NCBI GenBank assembly: GCA_963575745.1 | Contig: CAUYUJ010014615.1 | Coordinates: 874,699 to 938,698 of the forward strand | Length of the DNA: 64,000 bases | Source: Prorocentrum cordatum | Taxonomy: Eukaryota > Sar > Dinophyceae > Prorocentrales > Prorocentraceae | Direction of reading: 5' to 3' | In this document: one piece after another, positions 20,290-28,720 of the stretch | How positions within the stretch are numbered: the first letter of the stretch is position 1 | Layout of the letters: every line of letters begins with the position of its first letter | Notes under the pieces: generated by a model | Seen by the model: the letters and a program-made list of their open reading frames with translations, nothing else | What the model was told of the DNA's origin: nothing | Database searches by the model: none | Made by a program: the position numbers and the translations under genes

Positions 20290-21240
20290 AAGAGCGCACC
20301 ATCCAAAACTGACGATAGACAGCCCGAGGGTCCTGGAGGACCCGCACCTGGAGGGCCGAGTGCAGCCATTTACCTTACTGACCTACCAACAGCGAGCGGC
20401 CGAGTTCTACGAGTGGTGCTCGGCGGAGGGCGCGTCCCCTTGGACCCCTGACGAGTGGGATGACACCCTGATGGAGCACAAAGCTACCACCGACCTCCTC
20501 AAGAGCCACTTCATGAGCCTCCTCGCTGCCGTTGAAGTCAGATTTTCGCGGCCGAAGGGCCGCCTTTGCAGCTGCCGCGCGGCCCTACGTGGCGGGGAGC
20601 GGCCACGCCAGACGAAGCATGCCGTGCCGATGGTGAGCACCGCTCGGGCTCTCATCGGTGTGCGCTTCAATGGGCGAGCACTGCCAAGACTTGGCATCGG
20701 TGTGCTGCTGCAGGGAGAAGCGGGCACACGCCGAAGCGGGATGCTGGGTATCATCACGTCGGATCTCATATTTCCTGACATGTCTGGGTATGTCCGTGGG
20801 CGAGGGCTTCGCATCGTGGGCCAAGCGAACGCCAGGGCGACAAGGCCCCAATCGAACTCGATCCTGGAGTCAGACAACCTCGTCTTGGTGAACACCCTGG
20901 GGCCCCTCAAGGCTCGCACGGCCCCTGGTGGCCGCCTTTCCCGTACACCCTGGAGCAGTACCGAAAGCATCTCGCCCAGGTCCAGAGTGAGAGCCAGTTG
21001 CAGATGGGTTGGACCCCCCCCGGTGCCTGAGCGAGTTTCGCTTCGGAGGCCAGTGCGTGGGGGATGTCGTTCGAGCAAATTCGAGAGACAGGCAGGTGGA
21101 AGTAGATAGCTATCCCCGAGTCTACATCGACATGGTCCAGGCCGCCCACGTAGCCGTCGGGCTCAAGGCGGCGGGCTGGGGGCCTGCTCTCGACTGGGCG
21201 GCAAAAAACTGGGCGTGGGTCGCCGCGCGGGCGCTAGATG
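20290..21240 (+). pseudogene. Tyrosine recombinase of the retroelement
   Basis: Frame 2 from 20210 to 21109 opens with an N-terminal SAM-like domain (QPFTLLTYQQRAAEFYEWCS, then LLAAVEVRFSRPKGRL), continues KHAVPM and LGIGVLLQ-EAGTRRSGMLG (the R of box I expected in the GTRRS segment, like GLRPSE in relatives), then a frame change. Box II appears at about 21020-21130 as a decayed ASFASEASAWGMSFEQIRET with GRWK, and VDSYPRVYIDMVQAAHV with the candidate nucleophilic tyrosine at 21123-21125. A TGA stands just before ASFASE and a TAG after GRWK. Tyrosine recombinases replace the integrase in DIRS-type elements. Frameshifts and stops show it is dead. Confidence 0.6.
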
Positions 21241-21436
21241 GCACCGAAGGGCTCCAGGCGTCTCCCGAACGGCACCTGGGTGACCCTGGGTGAGCCCTAC
21301 GTCGATGACCCCCGCGCAGCTACGCCACCGCCTTCCCCTTTTGGATCGACTCCAGGGCCCGGCTCCTGGATCCCGGCGGGCAGCTCGCCCCCCTCGTCTG
21401 CGTACTTTCCCCCGTGTCCGACGCCTCCTCCTACCT

Positions 21437-21587
21437 GCAGGTCGGGCATGTCCCCCCACGGGCGGATCTTGGACGAATAATGAAAAGCAGCCAACAAATC
21501 ATCCAAACATCTTCGAACATACCAAAAAAGTCGTCCCCCGACTAGTTTTGGACTGTTCCTCCTGTAGAATGGCACGCCCGACTTGAA
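21437..21587 (+). mobile_element. M1 element, copy 7
   Basis: GCAGGTCGGGCATGTCCCCC to GGCACGCCCGACTTGAA. Flanks TCCTACCT and CCAGCCTC match only partly. It follows the retroelement by about 140 bp. 151 bp. Confidence 0.8.
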
Positions 21588-22560
21588 CCAGCCTCGGCGG
21601 CTGCGTCGCCGAGACCCAGGATGCTGGCCCAGCTCGCCGAGCGCCGCCGTCGGGCGGCCCCCCGCCCGTGCCGGCGGCGGCGACGCATCCTGCAGGGCGG
21701 AAGCACCCGTCGTGTGCGTGGGCTTGGAAGGCGCGCGCGGCCATGAGCTGGTGCAACAACGGCTGCTCCAGGGGAACAAACAATGGCATAAACATAATCA
21801 GAGGCAGCAGCGTGGAAAAGGGATTCCCCGCTGCAATGTCCCGGCGGAGAACCGCGGGTCACGCCTGGAGGCCGCGAGGAGGACATCCACCTCCATCCTC
21901 CTTGGCGTCCACCACCTCATCCTCCTCAGTCCTCCGCAAGAAGCACCTGCTCGTGCACTTTCTCAAGCAGCACCACCCTGGCATCCCCCTCCCCATCGTC
22001 CTCCTCCACCTGGCCATCCTGGTCCTCCTCCTCCTCGCCCTGCTGCTGCTCCTCCTCCCTTACCTCCTCCTCCTCCTCCTCCTCCTCCTCCTCCCCCTCC
22101 TCCTCCACCTGCTCCTGCACCAGATCATACATAAGACGCGGCACCCTGCATGAGTAAGACGGCGCCGATGCGCGTACATCCGCGGGCAGCTTGCGCGCGG
22201 GTGAACGCGATTGATCCCCGCGGCATCGCCCCCTCAACTTCAAATTAGGCGGTGCAACGGACCGCTTCTGTCAGAGCCTCGTCTCCCCCCTCGGGGGCGG
22301 TTAACCCACCCATCCCGCTAGCAGACCTTGGAGGCCTTGGATAGGGAACCCAGGTTCTGGAGCCTTGTGGAGATCCACATGCGTGGAAAGGGGGGGGCAG
22401 AAGTTGTCCGCCCCCAATCATTGTGAGCTCTCTACCCTCCCTCCCTCTCCCCCCCCCCTACTTCCTCCTCCCTCCCGCCTCCCTCCTCCCTCCCCCCTCC
22501 CTCCCACCTCCTTCCCACCCTTCCTCCGCCTCAGATCCCCTGGAGGAGGACGGCAGGTGA
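21588..22560. other. Unassigned DNA with CTC microsatellites
   Basis: CTC/TCC triplets at 22018-22115 and CCCTCCCT-type tracts at 22435-22540. Nothing else recognised. Confidence 0.5.
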
Positions 22561-22561
22561 C

Positions 22562-23560
22562 CGGTGCGGTTGCAGTTGCGCGCCCGCGGGCGGGTTGAAA
22601 TGTGTCGCCCAGCGGTTGCCTTTGCGCGCCCGCGGGCGGGTCGAAATGTGTCGCCCAGTTGCGGTTGCGCGCCCGGGGGCGGTTCGAAATGTGTCGTCCA
22701 GTTGCGGTTGCTGTTGCGCGCCCGCGGGCGGGTTTAAATGTGTCGCCCAGTTGCGGTTGCGGTTGCGCGCCCGCGGGCGGGTCGAAATGTGTCGCGTAGT
22801 TGCCTTTGCGCGCCCGCGGGTGGGTCGAAATGTGTCGCCCAAATGCGGTTGCGGTCGCGCGCCCGCGTTCGGGTCGGAATGTGTCGCATAGTTGCGGTTG
22901 CTGTTGCGCGCCCGCGGGCGGGACGAAATGTATCGCCCAGTAGCGGTTGCGGTTGCGCGCCTGCGGGCGGTTTGAAATGTGTCGCCCAATTGCGGTTGCG
23001 GTTGCGCGCCCGCGGGCGGGTTGAAATGTGTCGCCCAACTGCAGTTTCGGTCACGCGCCCGCGTTCGGGTCGGAATGTGTCGCGTAGTTGCGATTGCGGT
23101 TGCGCGCCCGCGGGCGGGTTGAAATGCGTCGCCCAGTTGCGATTGCGCGCCCGCGGGCGGGTCGAAATGTTTCGCCCAGGTGCGGTTGCGGTTGCGCGCC
23201 CGCGGGCGGGTCGAAACGTGTCGCGTAGTTGCCTTTGCGCGCCCGCGGGCGGGTTGAAATGTGTCGCCCAGGTGCGGTTACGGTCGCGCGCCCGCGGGCA
23301 GGTTGGAATGTGTCGCATAGTTGCGGTTGCGGTTGCGCGCCCGTGGGCGGGTCGAAGTGTGTCGCCCAGTTGCGGTTGCGGTTGCGCGCCCACAGGCGGG
23401 TTAAAATGTGTCGCCCAGTTGCGGTTGCGCGCCCCCGGGCGGGTTGAGTTGTGTCGTCCAAGTGCGGTTGCGGTTGCGCGCCCGCGGGCGGGTTGACATG
23501 TCTCGCCGAGTTGCGGTTGCGGTTGCGCGCGCCCGCGGGCGGTTTGAAATGTGTTGTTCA
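22562..23560 (+). repeat. Tandem array of 41-52 bp units, about 21 copies
   Basis: Each unit has GCGCGCCCGCGGGCGGGT, GAAATGTGTCGCCCA and one to three GTTGCG-type hexamers; unit length varies mainly by hexamer number. The core GCCCGCGGGC is a perfect palindrome. Proteins read through it are repeat artefacts, open in several frames. Confidence 0.95.
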
Positions 23561-23571
23561 AGGTGCCCTCC

Positions 23572-23622
23572 TGACGTTCAGTCAGTCAATCAGTCAGTCA
23601 ATGAGTCAGTCAGTCACCGGCG
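23572..23622. repeat. CAGT tetranucleotide repeat
   Basis: About eleven CAGT-type units, some changed to CAAT or GAGT, between the tandem array and the coding-like region. Confidence 0.85.
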
Positions 23623-23686
23623 GGCACGGAATTTCACCCGGCTCCGCCGGGAAAAACTCGGAGGTCCGCGCGGGTCGGCCCGCTGC

Positions 23687-24250
23687 TGCGCGCTCGGTCA
23701 GCCTCGCCTCGGGCGTGGCCGAGGAGGTGGGCGGAGCCGCAGGCAGGATGATGGGAGCTGCTTCTAACGTCTCGTCCAGTGCCTCGTCCATCACAGACAA
23801 CACGCTGGATTTGGCCGACGTACTGTGGAAATGGATTGGTTTGACCGACGTTTCAGTCAACGGCTCCGCAAGGCGCAATTTCGTGCAAGGCGACGGCGCC
23901 TCCGAGACGCTCCTCACCCCAGAGGCGCGGATGATCATGGCGCTGCCGAGCCACTGGCAAGAGTCGCTACGGGACATGCTGGCATTCGCTGCCCCGGAGC
24001 GGCCACTGCTCGAGATCCAGCGCTACCGTTTCTACACCGCTGGGGCTTTCACGTCGCTGAATTTGAAGGTCGCGTGGCTCGAGGCCAGCCACGTGGGCAT
24101 CGCGTGGCGGACGGTGGAGGTCACCTTCACGGCGAAGTGGTGCAATCCGCTGTGGGACCTGACGTGTGACATCACAGCAGAGTGCAACAGTATCGCCGAG
24201 CTGCTGCACGAGGCCGTGGCGGACGCCATCGCCCCGCCCGACCTGACCCT
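23687..24250 (+). CDS. Putative exon of an unrecognised protein
   Basis: I cannot name this protein. One frame is open from within the upstream repeat array to 24506, but only about 23687-24250 looks like protein: a small-residue N-terminal part (VSLASGVAEEVGGAAGRMMG), then TLDLADVLWKWIGLTDVSVN, MALPSHWQESLRDMLAFAAP, FYTAGAFTSLNLKVAWLEAS, VTFTAKWCNPLWDLTCDITA and AELLHEAVADAI. The mix of tryptophans, cysteines and alternating hydrophobic residues resembles a beta-rich domain. I vaguely recall similar unannotated dinoflagellate proteins. Downstream of 24250 the reading becomes Arg/Pro/Ser-rich and probably leaves the exon. The start is unknown; upstream residues come from the tandem repeat and the CAGT tract. 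No stop or frameshift in the core. Confidence 0.45.
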
Positions 24251-24522
24251 CGCCCGCGCAAAGCTGAGCGAAGCTCCGGTGCTGTTACCCCCGAGACGGC
24301 CAGTTCGGGTGTGGCGCCTGAGCCAACGCTGGGCTACTTGGGCTTTCAGACCGCAGGCTGGAGGCCGGAGCCCTGCTTGTACTTCGCCGCCGCCGTCGCC
24401 GCCGTCTGGCGACCCCGGGGCGAGAGACGGCACCTTCGTCAGCAGCAGCGAGCCCGAGGACCGCTCAGCCCCAGCAAAGACAGACGACAACTCGACCGCG
24501 ATTTGAGGCGCGTAGTGGTGAG

Positions 24523-24850
24523 TGAGATCTTGGGACGTTGCCTCTCGAGCAGATGTTTCAGCGATGTGTGTAAGTGGCAAGACATTGGCTTGATTGAAGA
24601 TGACTGTTTGGAGGGAGTTTGCAGCGGTCTACCGCTCTTATTTGATACGCGTATCTGTGACAATGATTGTGTCAATCTATCGAGGTCCTTGGAAAAGAAT
24701 TGGCACTGACAATTTATTCCGAGACGCTGCGCGTTTTCCGTTCATTGGCGCTTCGCGTCTCGTCACTGCTCTAGGGTCTTCTAGGGTTCAGGATTCATGT
24801 AGCCTCCTTTAAAGGGTGGGGACCCCGTCTCAGGTTCGCGCCTGAAATGG
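24523..24850 (+). repeat. Local duplication, copy 1
   Basis: About 325 bp matching 25303-25632: GATCTTGGGACGTTGCCTC, AAGATGACTGTT-GGAGGGAG, TTATTCCGAGACGCTGCGCG, TTGGCGCTTCGCGT and TCTAGGGTTCAGGA. Copies differ by scattered substitutions and small indels. The shared reading around LFRDAARFP is short and I do not call a gene. Confidence 0.85.
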
Positions 24851-24864
24851 TGAGCGTTTTTATA

Positions 24865-25075
24865 TTCGGCGTCTCGACATTAAGCAAAGAGGGGGGGGGA
24901 GTGGAGGGGGGTCTGGCTCCGAATCTCTGCTTAGTGCGACTGTTTGAGACAGTGCGTCCTGTGAGGGGAGGCTTTACCTGATCGAAACAGGCGCCAAAAA
25001 ACGGCCAAGATCATGGGGGAGGGAGGGGGGGGGTGCGAGGGTCGACGCCGATTGGCAAAACAATGAACAAAAAAA
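24865..25075 (+). repeat. Dispersed repeat, inverted partner of 5124-5340
   Basis: Lies between the two local duplication copies. See 5124-5340 for the shared words. Confidence 0.65.
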
Positions 25076-25082
25076 GCCCACA

Positions 25083-25190
25083 TGAGTGAGTGAGTCTGTG
25101 AACTTTGATTTTCAGTAGGTCAGCGAAGGGGCCCAGGGGAGGGATGTGCTGCAATTCCATCACGTTTTAGCTCAACGGCACCCACCCTGG
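25083..25190 (+). repeat. Dispersed repeat shared with 14433-14545
   Basis: GCGAAGGGGCCCAGGGGAGG, GATGTGCTGCA and TTTTAGCTCAACGGCAC as in the 14.4-kb copy. Confidence 0.65.
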
Positions 25191-25302
25191 GCTCCAAGCA
25201 CTCGTACGGGCAGATGTCAGCTTTGCTACACCGGGCGCGTGAGAGACGCCCCCTGGAGCCCTTTTTCCTCGCTGCCTGCGGCCCAGCCCTCCCTCGCTCG
25301 AT

Positions 25303-25632
25303 CTTGGGACGTTGCCTCAGGGTTCGAGCAGAAGTTTCAGCGGTGTGTGCACTGTGCGAAGACATTCGCTTGACTCAAGATGACTGTTCGGAGGGAGCTC
25401 GCAGCGGTCGACCGCTCGTAGTTGATACACGCAACTGTGACAGTGATTGTTTCGATCTCTATCGAGGCCCCTGGAAAAGAGCTGGCACCGACAGTTTATT
25501 CCGAGACGCTGCGCGATTCCCACTCATTGGCGCTTCGCGTATCGTCACTGCTCTAGGGACTTCTAGGGTTCAGGACTCCTGAAGCCTCCTCTAAAGGGTG
25601 GGGGCCACGTCTTAGGTTCTAGCCTGAAATTT
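25303..25632 (+). repeat. Local duplication, copy 2
   Basis: Second copy of 24523-24850, about 780 bp downstream in the same orientation. Confidence 0.85.
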
Positions 25633-25633
25633 A

Positions 25634-25705
25634 TGTATGTAGGTAGGTCGGTAGATAGGTAGGTAGGTTGGTAAGTAGGTAGGTAGGTAGGTATGTGTGT
25701 GCGCA

Positions 25706-25746
<41 letters not shown>
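25634..25746. repeat. GTAG and TA microsatellites
   Basis: GTAGGTAGGTCGG-type units to about 25700, then about 18 TA dinucleotides (25711-25746). Confidence 0.9.
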
Positions 25747-25749
<3 letters not shown>

Positions 25750-25889
25750 CTACCATGCCGCTGGGCACGGTGAGTGGGCGTGTCCTCAGGTCCTTTGCCC
25801 AATCCTCTGAGCCTCACCAGAGTCCAAATTGCCAAATCTCCTGGGGCGTGGCGCGTCCTGTCGTGGCTTCTCGTGACTTTTTTGTAGCA

Positions 25890-26420
25890 AAAAAAACCCA
25901 AGACGGTCCAAGAGGGCCCCAAGTGATCCCCAAAACGGTCCAAGAGGGCCCCGAGCCGCCGAACGATCGCTCCAAGACGTTCAAGATGGGCCCCAGATGG
26001 CCCAAGAGGCCTCCAAGACGCCCCAAGAGGCCTCCCCAGAGGGTTCCAACAAGCGAGAATCACTCATGTCCCTCAAATGTTTGTACGTGATTGACGCTCC
26101 CAGACGGCCCCAGAGGCCCCCAAGATCGCCCCGAGAGGGCCCAAGAGGGCCCAAGACGGCCCAAGAGGCGCCCAAGACGGCCCAAAATGCCCAAATGAAT
26201 GCCCCAAGAGAGGGCCCAGATGGGGGACCTGAACGGACATTTCGAGCCCTCGGCCCCGAGGGCCCCCCGGTGGCCCCAAGAGGTCCCCAAGAGGTCCCAA
26301 GATGCCCCAAGAGGCCCACAAGAGGCTCCCAAGAGGCACCAAAACTGCCCCTAAGAGGCCCCCAAGAGCGCTCCGAAGAGACCTCAAGAAGCATCCCTGA
26401 GAACTCCGACCCACAACCCA
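25890..26420. repeat. Diffuse CCCCAAGA/GGGCCC repeat
   Basis: Imperfect 12-20 bp words such as CCCAAGAGGCCCCCAAGA recur without a fixed period. Long tryptophan/leucine/glycine-rich minus-strand readings through it are artefacts. Confidence 0.6.
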
Positions 26421-26674
26421 CGCACGGTGGCGGGATGGGCCGAGGGCCACTAGATATAGAACCGAAGAGGGCGAGCACACGCAAAAGAACTGGCATGCCT
26501 GGCAATCCCACTCCTGGGAGCGATGACAATTGGTCTTGAATCCTCCGCCTCGCGCTCACAAGCTGAGGGAGCTCATAAAGTCGCGACCGTCGGCGGGACT
26601 GCCCCCTGGCGGAGTTCACCACAGAACCCTACCAGACCTGCTCGGAGCTGCTGGCCCCTGAGGCTGGGAGCAGA

Positions 26675-27547
26675 TCAGCCGCAGGCCGCCACCTGGCCCG
26701 CCGATGGGTACCCGAACACGCGGTAGCAGCTGCCGACGCTCTGGAACCAGCACGCCTTGGACATCGTGGGCGACCTGACGAGATCGCGGAGCTTTTTGTA
26801 GCCGAGGAGCGCCTCGGAGACCCAGACGCCAGAGCTGCTGTGGATGACCCGCTTGAGCTGGGCGAGGTCGATGCCGTTGGGGTGCTTCTTGAGGACCTCG
26901 ACAAGTGCCTCGGCGAGATGCGCCTCCGAAGTGAAGATCAGCTTGGAGTCGATCTTGTCCGCAGAAGCCTTCGTGCCTGAAGGCTGAACCAAGCGCTTCA
27001 TCCCGTAGTAGCCAACAGGCTCCTGCATGGTCGGGACGACCGAAGACTCCGCGCTCGACGAGCCGCAGGGGCTGGACGAGCCCCAGTCGACGGACTCGGC
27101 CGACACGGAGACCTGGAGGCACTCCTGGAGCTCGAAGGAGCCGCCACCCTCGGCACCGAAGAAGAACTCGCCAGCAACGCCACCCGGGGCCACCTCCTTC
27201 CCCCAGAGCTCGGCGCTGGTGCCGCCGCCGAAGGAGCGCACGACCAGGGGCCACGCGTCGGTCCTCTCGGCGACGACGTCCACGCTCCTGCGAAGCATGC
27301 ACCACGTGCCGCCCACGCGGCGCCCGTCCGAGACGAGCTCCAGCTGCAGGGGGATGCCCGTGCCGAGCCGCGGGTGCGACGCACGCCCGTGGTACACCAC
27401 CGACGTCCCGCGAGGGCGCTCGCAGCCCCGCGGCGGCCGCTCCTCGAGAGGCCTCCCTGGACGGGCTCCGGGCAGCTGGGGGTCGGAGGCTCGCGCCGCA
27501 TCGCCGATGCATCGCGACATCGGCGATGCTTCTAGAAGGAGAGACAC
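26675..27547 (-). CDS. Putative protein with C-terminal LOTUS/OST-HTH-like domain
   Basis: A 290-codon minus-strand frame from ATG at 27545-27547 to a TGA at 26675-26677. Residues 1-40 partly derive from a GCATCGCCGATGCATC repeat, so the true start may be elsewhere or upstream exons may exist. Residues about 45-130 (VVYHGRASHPRLGTGIPLQL, VGGTWCMLRRSVDVV, AWPLVVRSFGG) look like a folded beta-rich domain I do not recognise. Residues about 202-280 read LAEALVEVLKKHPNGIDLAQ, then LLGYKKLRDLV and VGSCYRVFGYP: the pattern of a LOTUS/OST-HTH domain (helix, hPxG, helix, LGYxxLxxL, final strand), a winged-helix fold that binds RNA or Vasa-type helicases. No stop or frameshift interrupts it. An M3 element lies directly upstream. 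Assignment is by pattern only. Confidence 0.5.
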   Translation of the reverse strand: MSLLLEASPMSRCIGDAARASDPQLPGARPGRPLEERPPRGCERPRGTSVVYHGRASHPRLGTGIPLQLELVSDGRRVGGTWCMLRRSVDVVAERTDAWPLVVRSFGGGTSAELWGKEVAPGGVAGEFFFGAEGGGSFELQECLQVSVSAESVDWGSSSPCGSSSAESSVVPTMQEPVGYYGMKRLVQPSGTKASADKIDSKLIFTSEAHLAEALVEVLKKHPNGIDLAQLKRVIHSSSGVWVSEALLGYKKLRDLVRSPTMSKACWFQSVGSCYRVFGYPSAGQVAACG

Positions 27548-27550
27548 ATG

Positions 27551-27705
27551 TCATAAACGTGAAATTGTGGCGCTCCGCGCGGATTTCTTGGATCCGCGCT
27601 GGACCCCCCTCCCTGGCGCGCCAGGGGGCGGCGCCGGAGGCGCCGCCCGGGGGGGCCCAGCGCGGATCGAAGAGATCAGCGCGGACTGCCAGAATCTTTT
27701 TATGG
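27551..27705. mobile_element. M3 GC-rich palindromic element, copy 2
   Basis: CATAAACGTGAAATTGTGGC and CGCTCCGCGCGGATTTCTTG at the left; the right end (from CAGCGCGGATC to CTTTTTATGG) is a diverged reverse complement. The centre is GGCGGCGCCGGAGGCGCCGC. Its right terminus is interrupted by the M1 element that follows. Confidence 0.6.
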
Positions 27706-27868
27706 TTAAGTCAGGCCTGTCCCCCCACAGGCGGATTTTGAACGAAAAATCAGAAATAGTCGAACAAATACTCCCGAATATTCGAGAGATGCAAAAAATC
27801 GTCCCCAGAGTATTTATCTGACCACTTTCATATTCCCCCTGTAGGGGAAAGGAACACGCCCGACTGAA
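27706..27868 (+). mobile_element. M1 element, copy 8, inserted at the end of M3
   Basis: TTAAGTCAGGCCTGTCC to CACGCCCGACTGAA. Flanks TTTTATGG and GTCTATTG both resemble the uninterrupted M3 terminus GTTTATGG, and the M3 flank CGTTCT resumes after the element, as expected for an 8-bp duplication that has since diverged. 163 bp. Confidence 0.8.
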
Positions 27869-27876
27869 GTCTATTG

Positions 27877-28624
27877 CGTTCTTGCTTCTTCGAGCTTCGG
27901 CGCAGTCGGCGTGGGGAAGGGCAGCCTCCACATCGAGCCGCACCGCCGACGCGCCGGCGGTTTCGGCGCGAGCCTCCGACCCAGTACACTCGGACCCCCA
28001 TCTGGGAGGCCTATACGGTGGAGGTTTGGAGAAGGATGCCTTCGACAAGGAACCCAGGGCCTCGCGACCGATGGGCGGCCCAACGTGGGCCACCCACCTC
28101 GCCTTGAAGCAATCAGGAACGCGCTGGGGCCTGGACCCCAGGGAGGCGTTCCTTCTCCAATGCCGCCGCCGTATGCCCAAATCCTCGTCGGTCTCGCCAG
28201 CGCTGCCCTCCGGCTGCGTGGGCTCCTCACCCCTGCCGCCGCGCGACGCCTCAGGCCCGCACACGGGGAAGCGCAGGAGGCAATCCGAGAGCCGGCTGCC
28301 GGGACCCTCGCGGTGCCCACCCGCGTGCTCGGCGTCTGCGGCCCAGCCGCGTGAGGTCCCTCCCGGGCGGACGGAGGCGAGGCTGCCGGCCGGAACGCAC
28401 CGCGCCATCTGGGTCGGCTGCAGGGCGGAGCACTGCGAGGGGCGAGGGCTGGGCCGAGTCGTCACGAGCGGGCTGCCCGAGCAGAAGTGGCTGGGGAGCG
28501 GCGGCGCTCACGAGGGTTGGTGCAGCCGTGTGGCCAACACGGCGCTGGTCGACACGGACGGTACCCGTTTGTCGGCGCGCATGTGGCCTGCGGAATAACG
28601 TGACGAATTCCGAACAAATGGTTG
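27877..28624. other. Unassigned GC-rich DNA
   Basis: No stop-free reading with protein-like composition and no repeat recognised. Confidence 0.4.
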
Positions 28625-28720
28625 GGGAGACCAAAGGGACCGATACCGCTACTCCCCGGACCTCTCCCAGGGTGCGTTCTGACCAGAATTTCGAGGCGAA
28701 CCCAGCGGTGGCGACAACAT
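28625..28720 (+). repeat. R3 dispersed repeat, copy 2
   Basis: GGGACCGATACCGCTACTCC, CAGGGTGCGTTCTGACCAGA and GAGGCGAACCCAGCGGTGG as in 4535-4690. Confidence 0.65.

Larger units (their letters stand above)
14809..21300 (+). mobile_element. Long decayed tyrosine-recombinase retroelement with a methyltransferase-like domain
   Basis: Successive segments on one strand read as gag-like protein, RT motifs A and B, cytosine-methyltransferase-like domain, RT motif C, RNase H, then tyrosine recombinase. RT-RNase H-methyltransferase-recombinase is the gene content of DIRS-like elements, but here the methyltransferase-like part resembles the C5 type (PPC motif) and lies between RT motifs B and C. Cytosine methyltransferases captured by dinoflagellate retrotransposons have been reported; whether this is that group is unknown to me. 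The element has several frameshifts and at least five in-frame stops, and carries four nested insertions (18777-18988, 19161-19310, 19564-19724, 19770-19932). Its true ends are not defined; no terminal repeats were found in 14750-14810 or 21290-21430. Confidence 0.7.

Noticed and set aside
14750-21430. Long terminal repeats or split direct repeats bounding the retroelement
   Set aside because: No matching sequence was found between 14750-14810 and 21240-21430 by eye, so I left the ends undefined.
22738-23496. Repeat protein read as MCRPVAVAVARPRAG units
   Set aside because: Produced by the tandem array; unit length changes are not multiples of three in general and the opposite strand gives an equally long reading.
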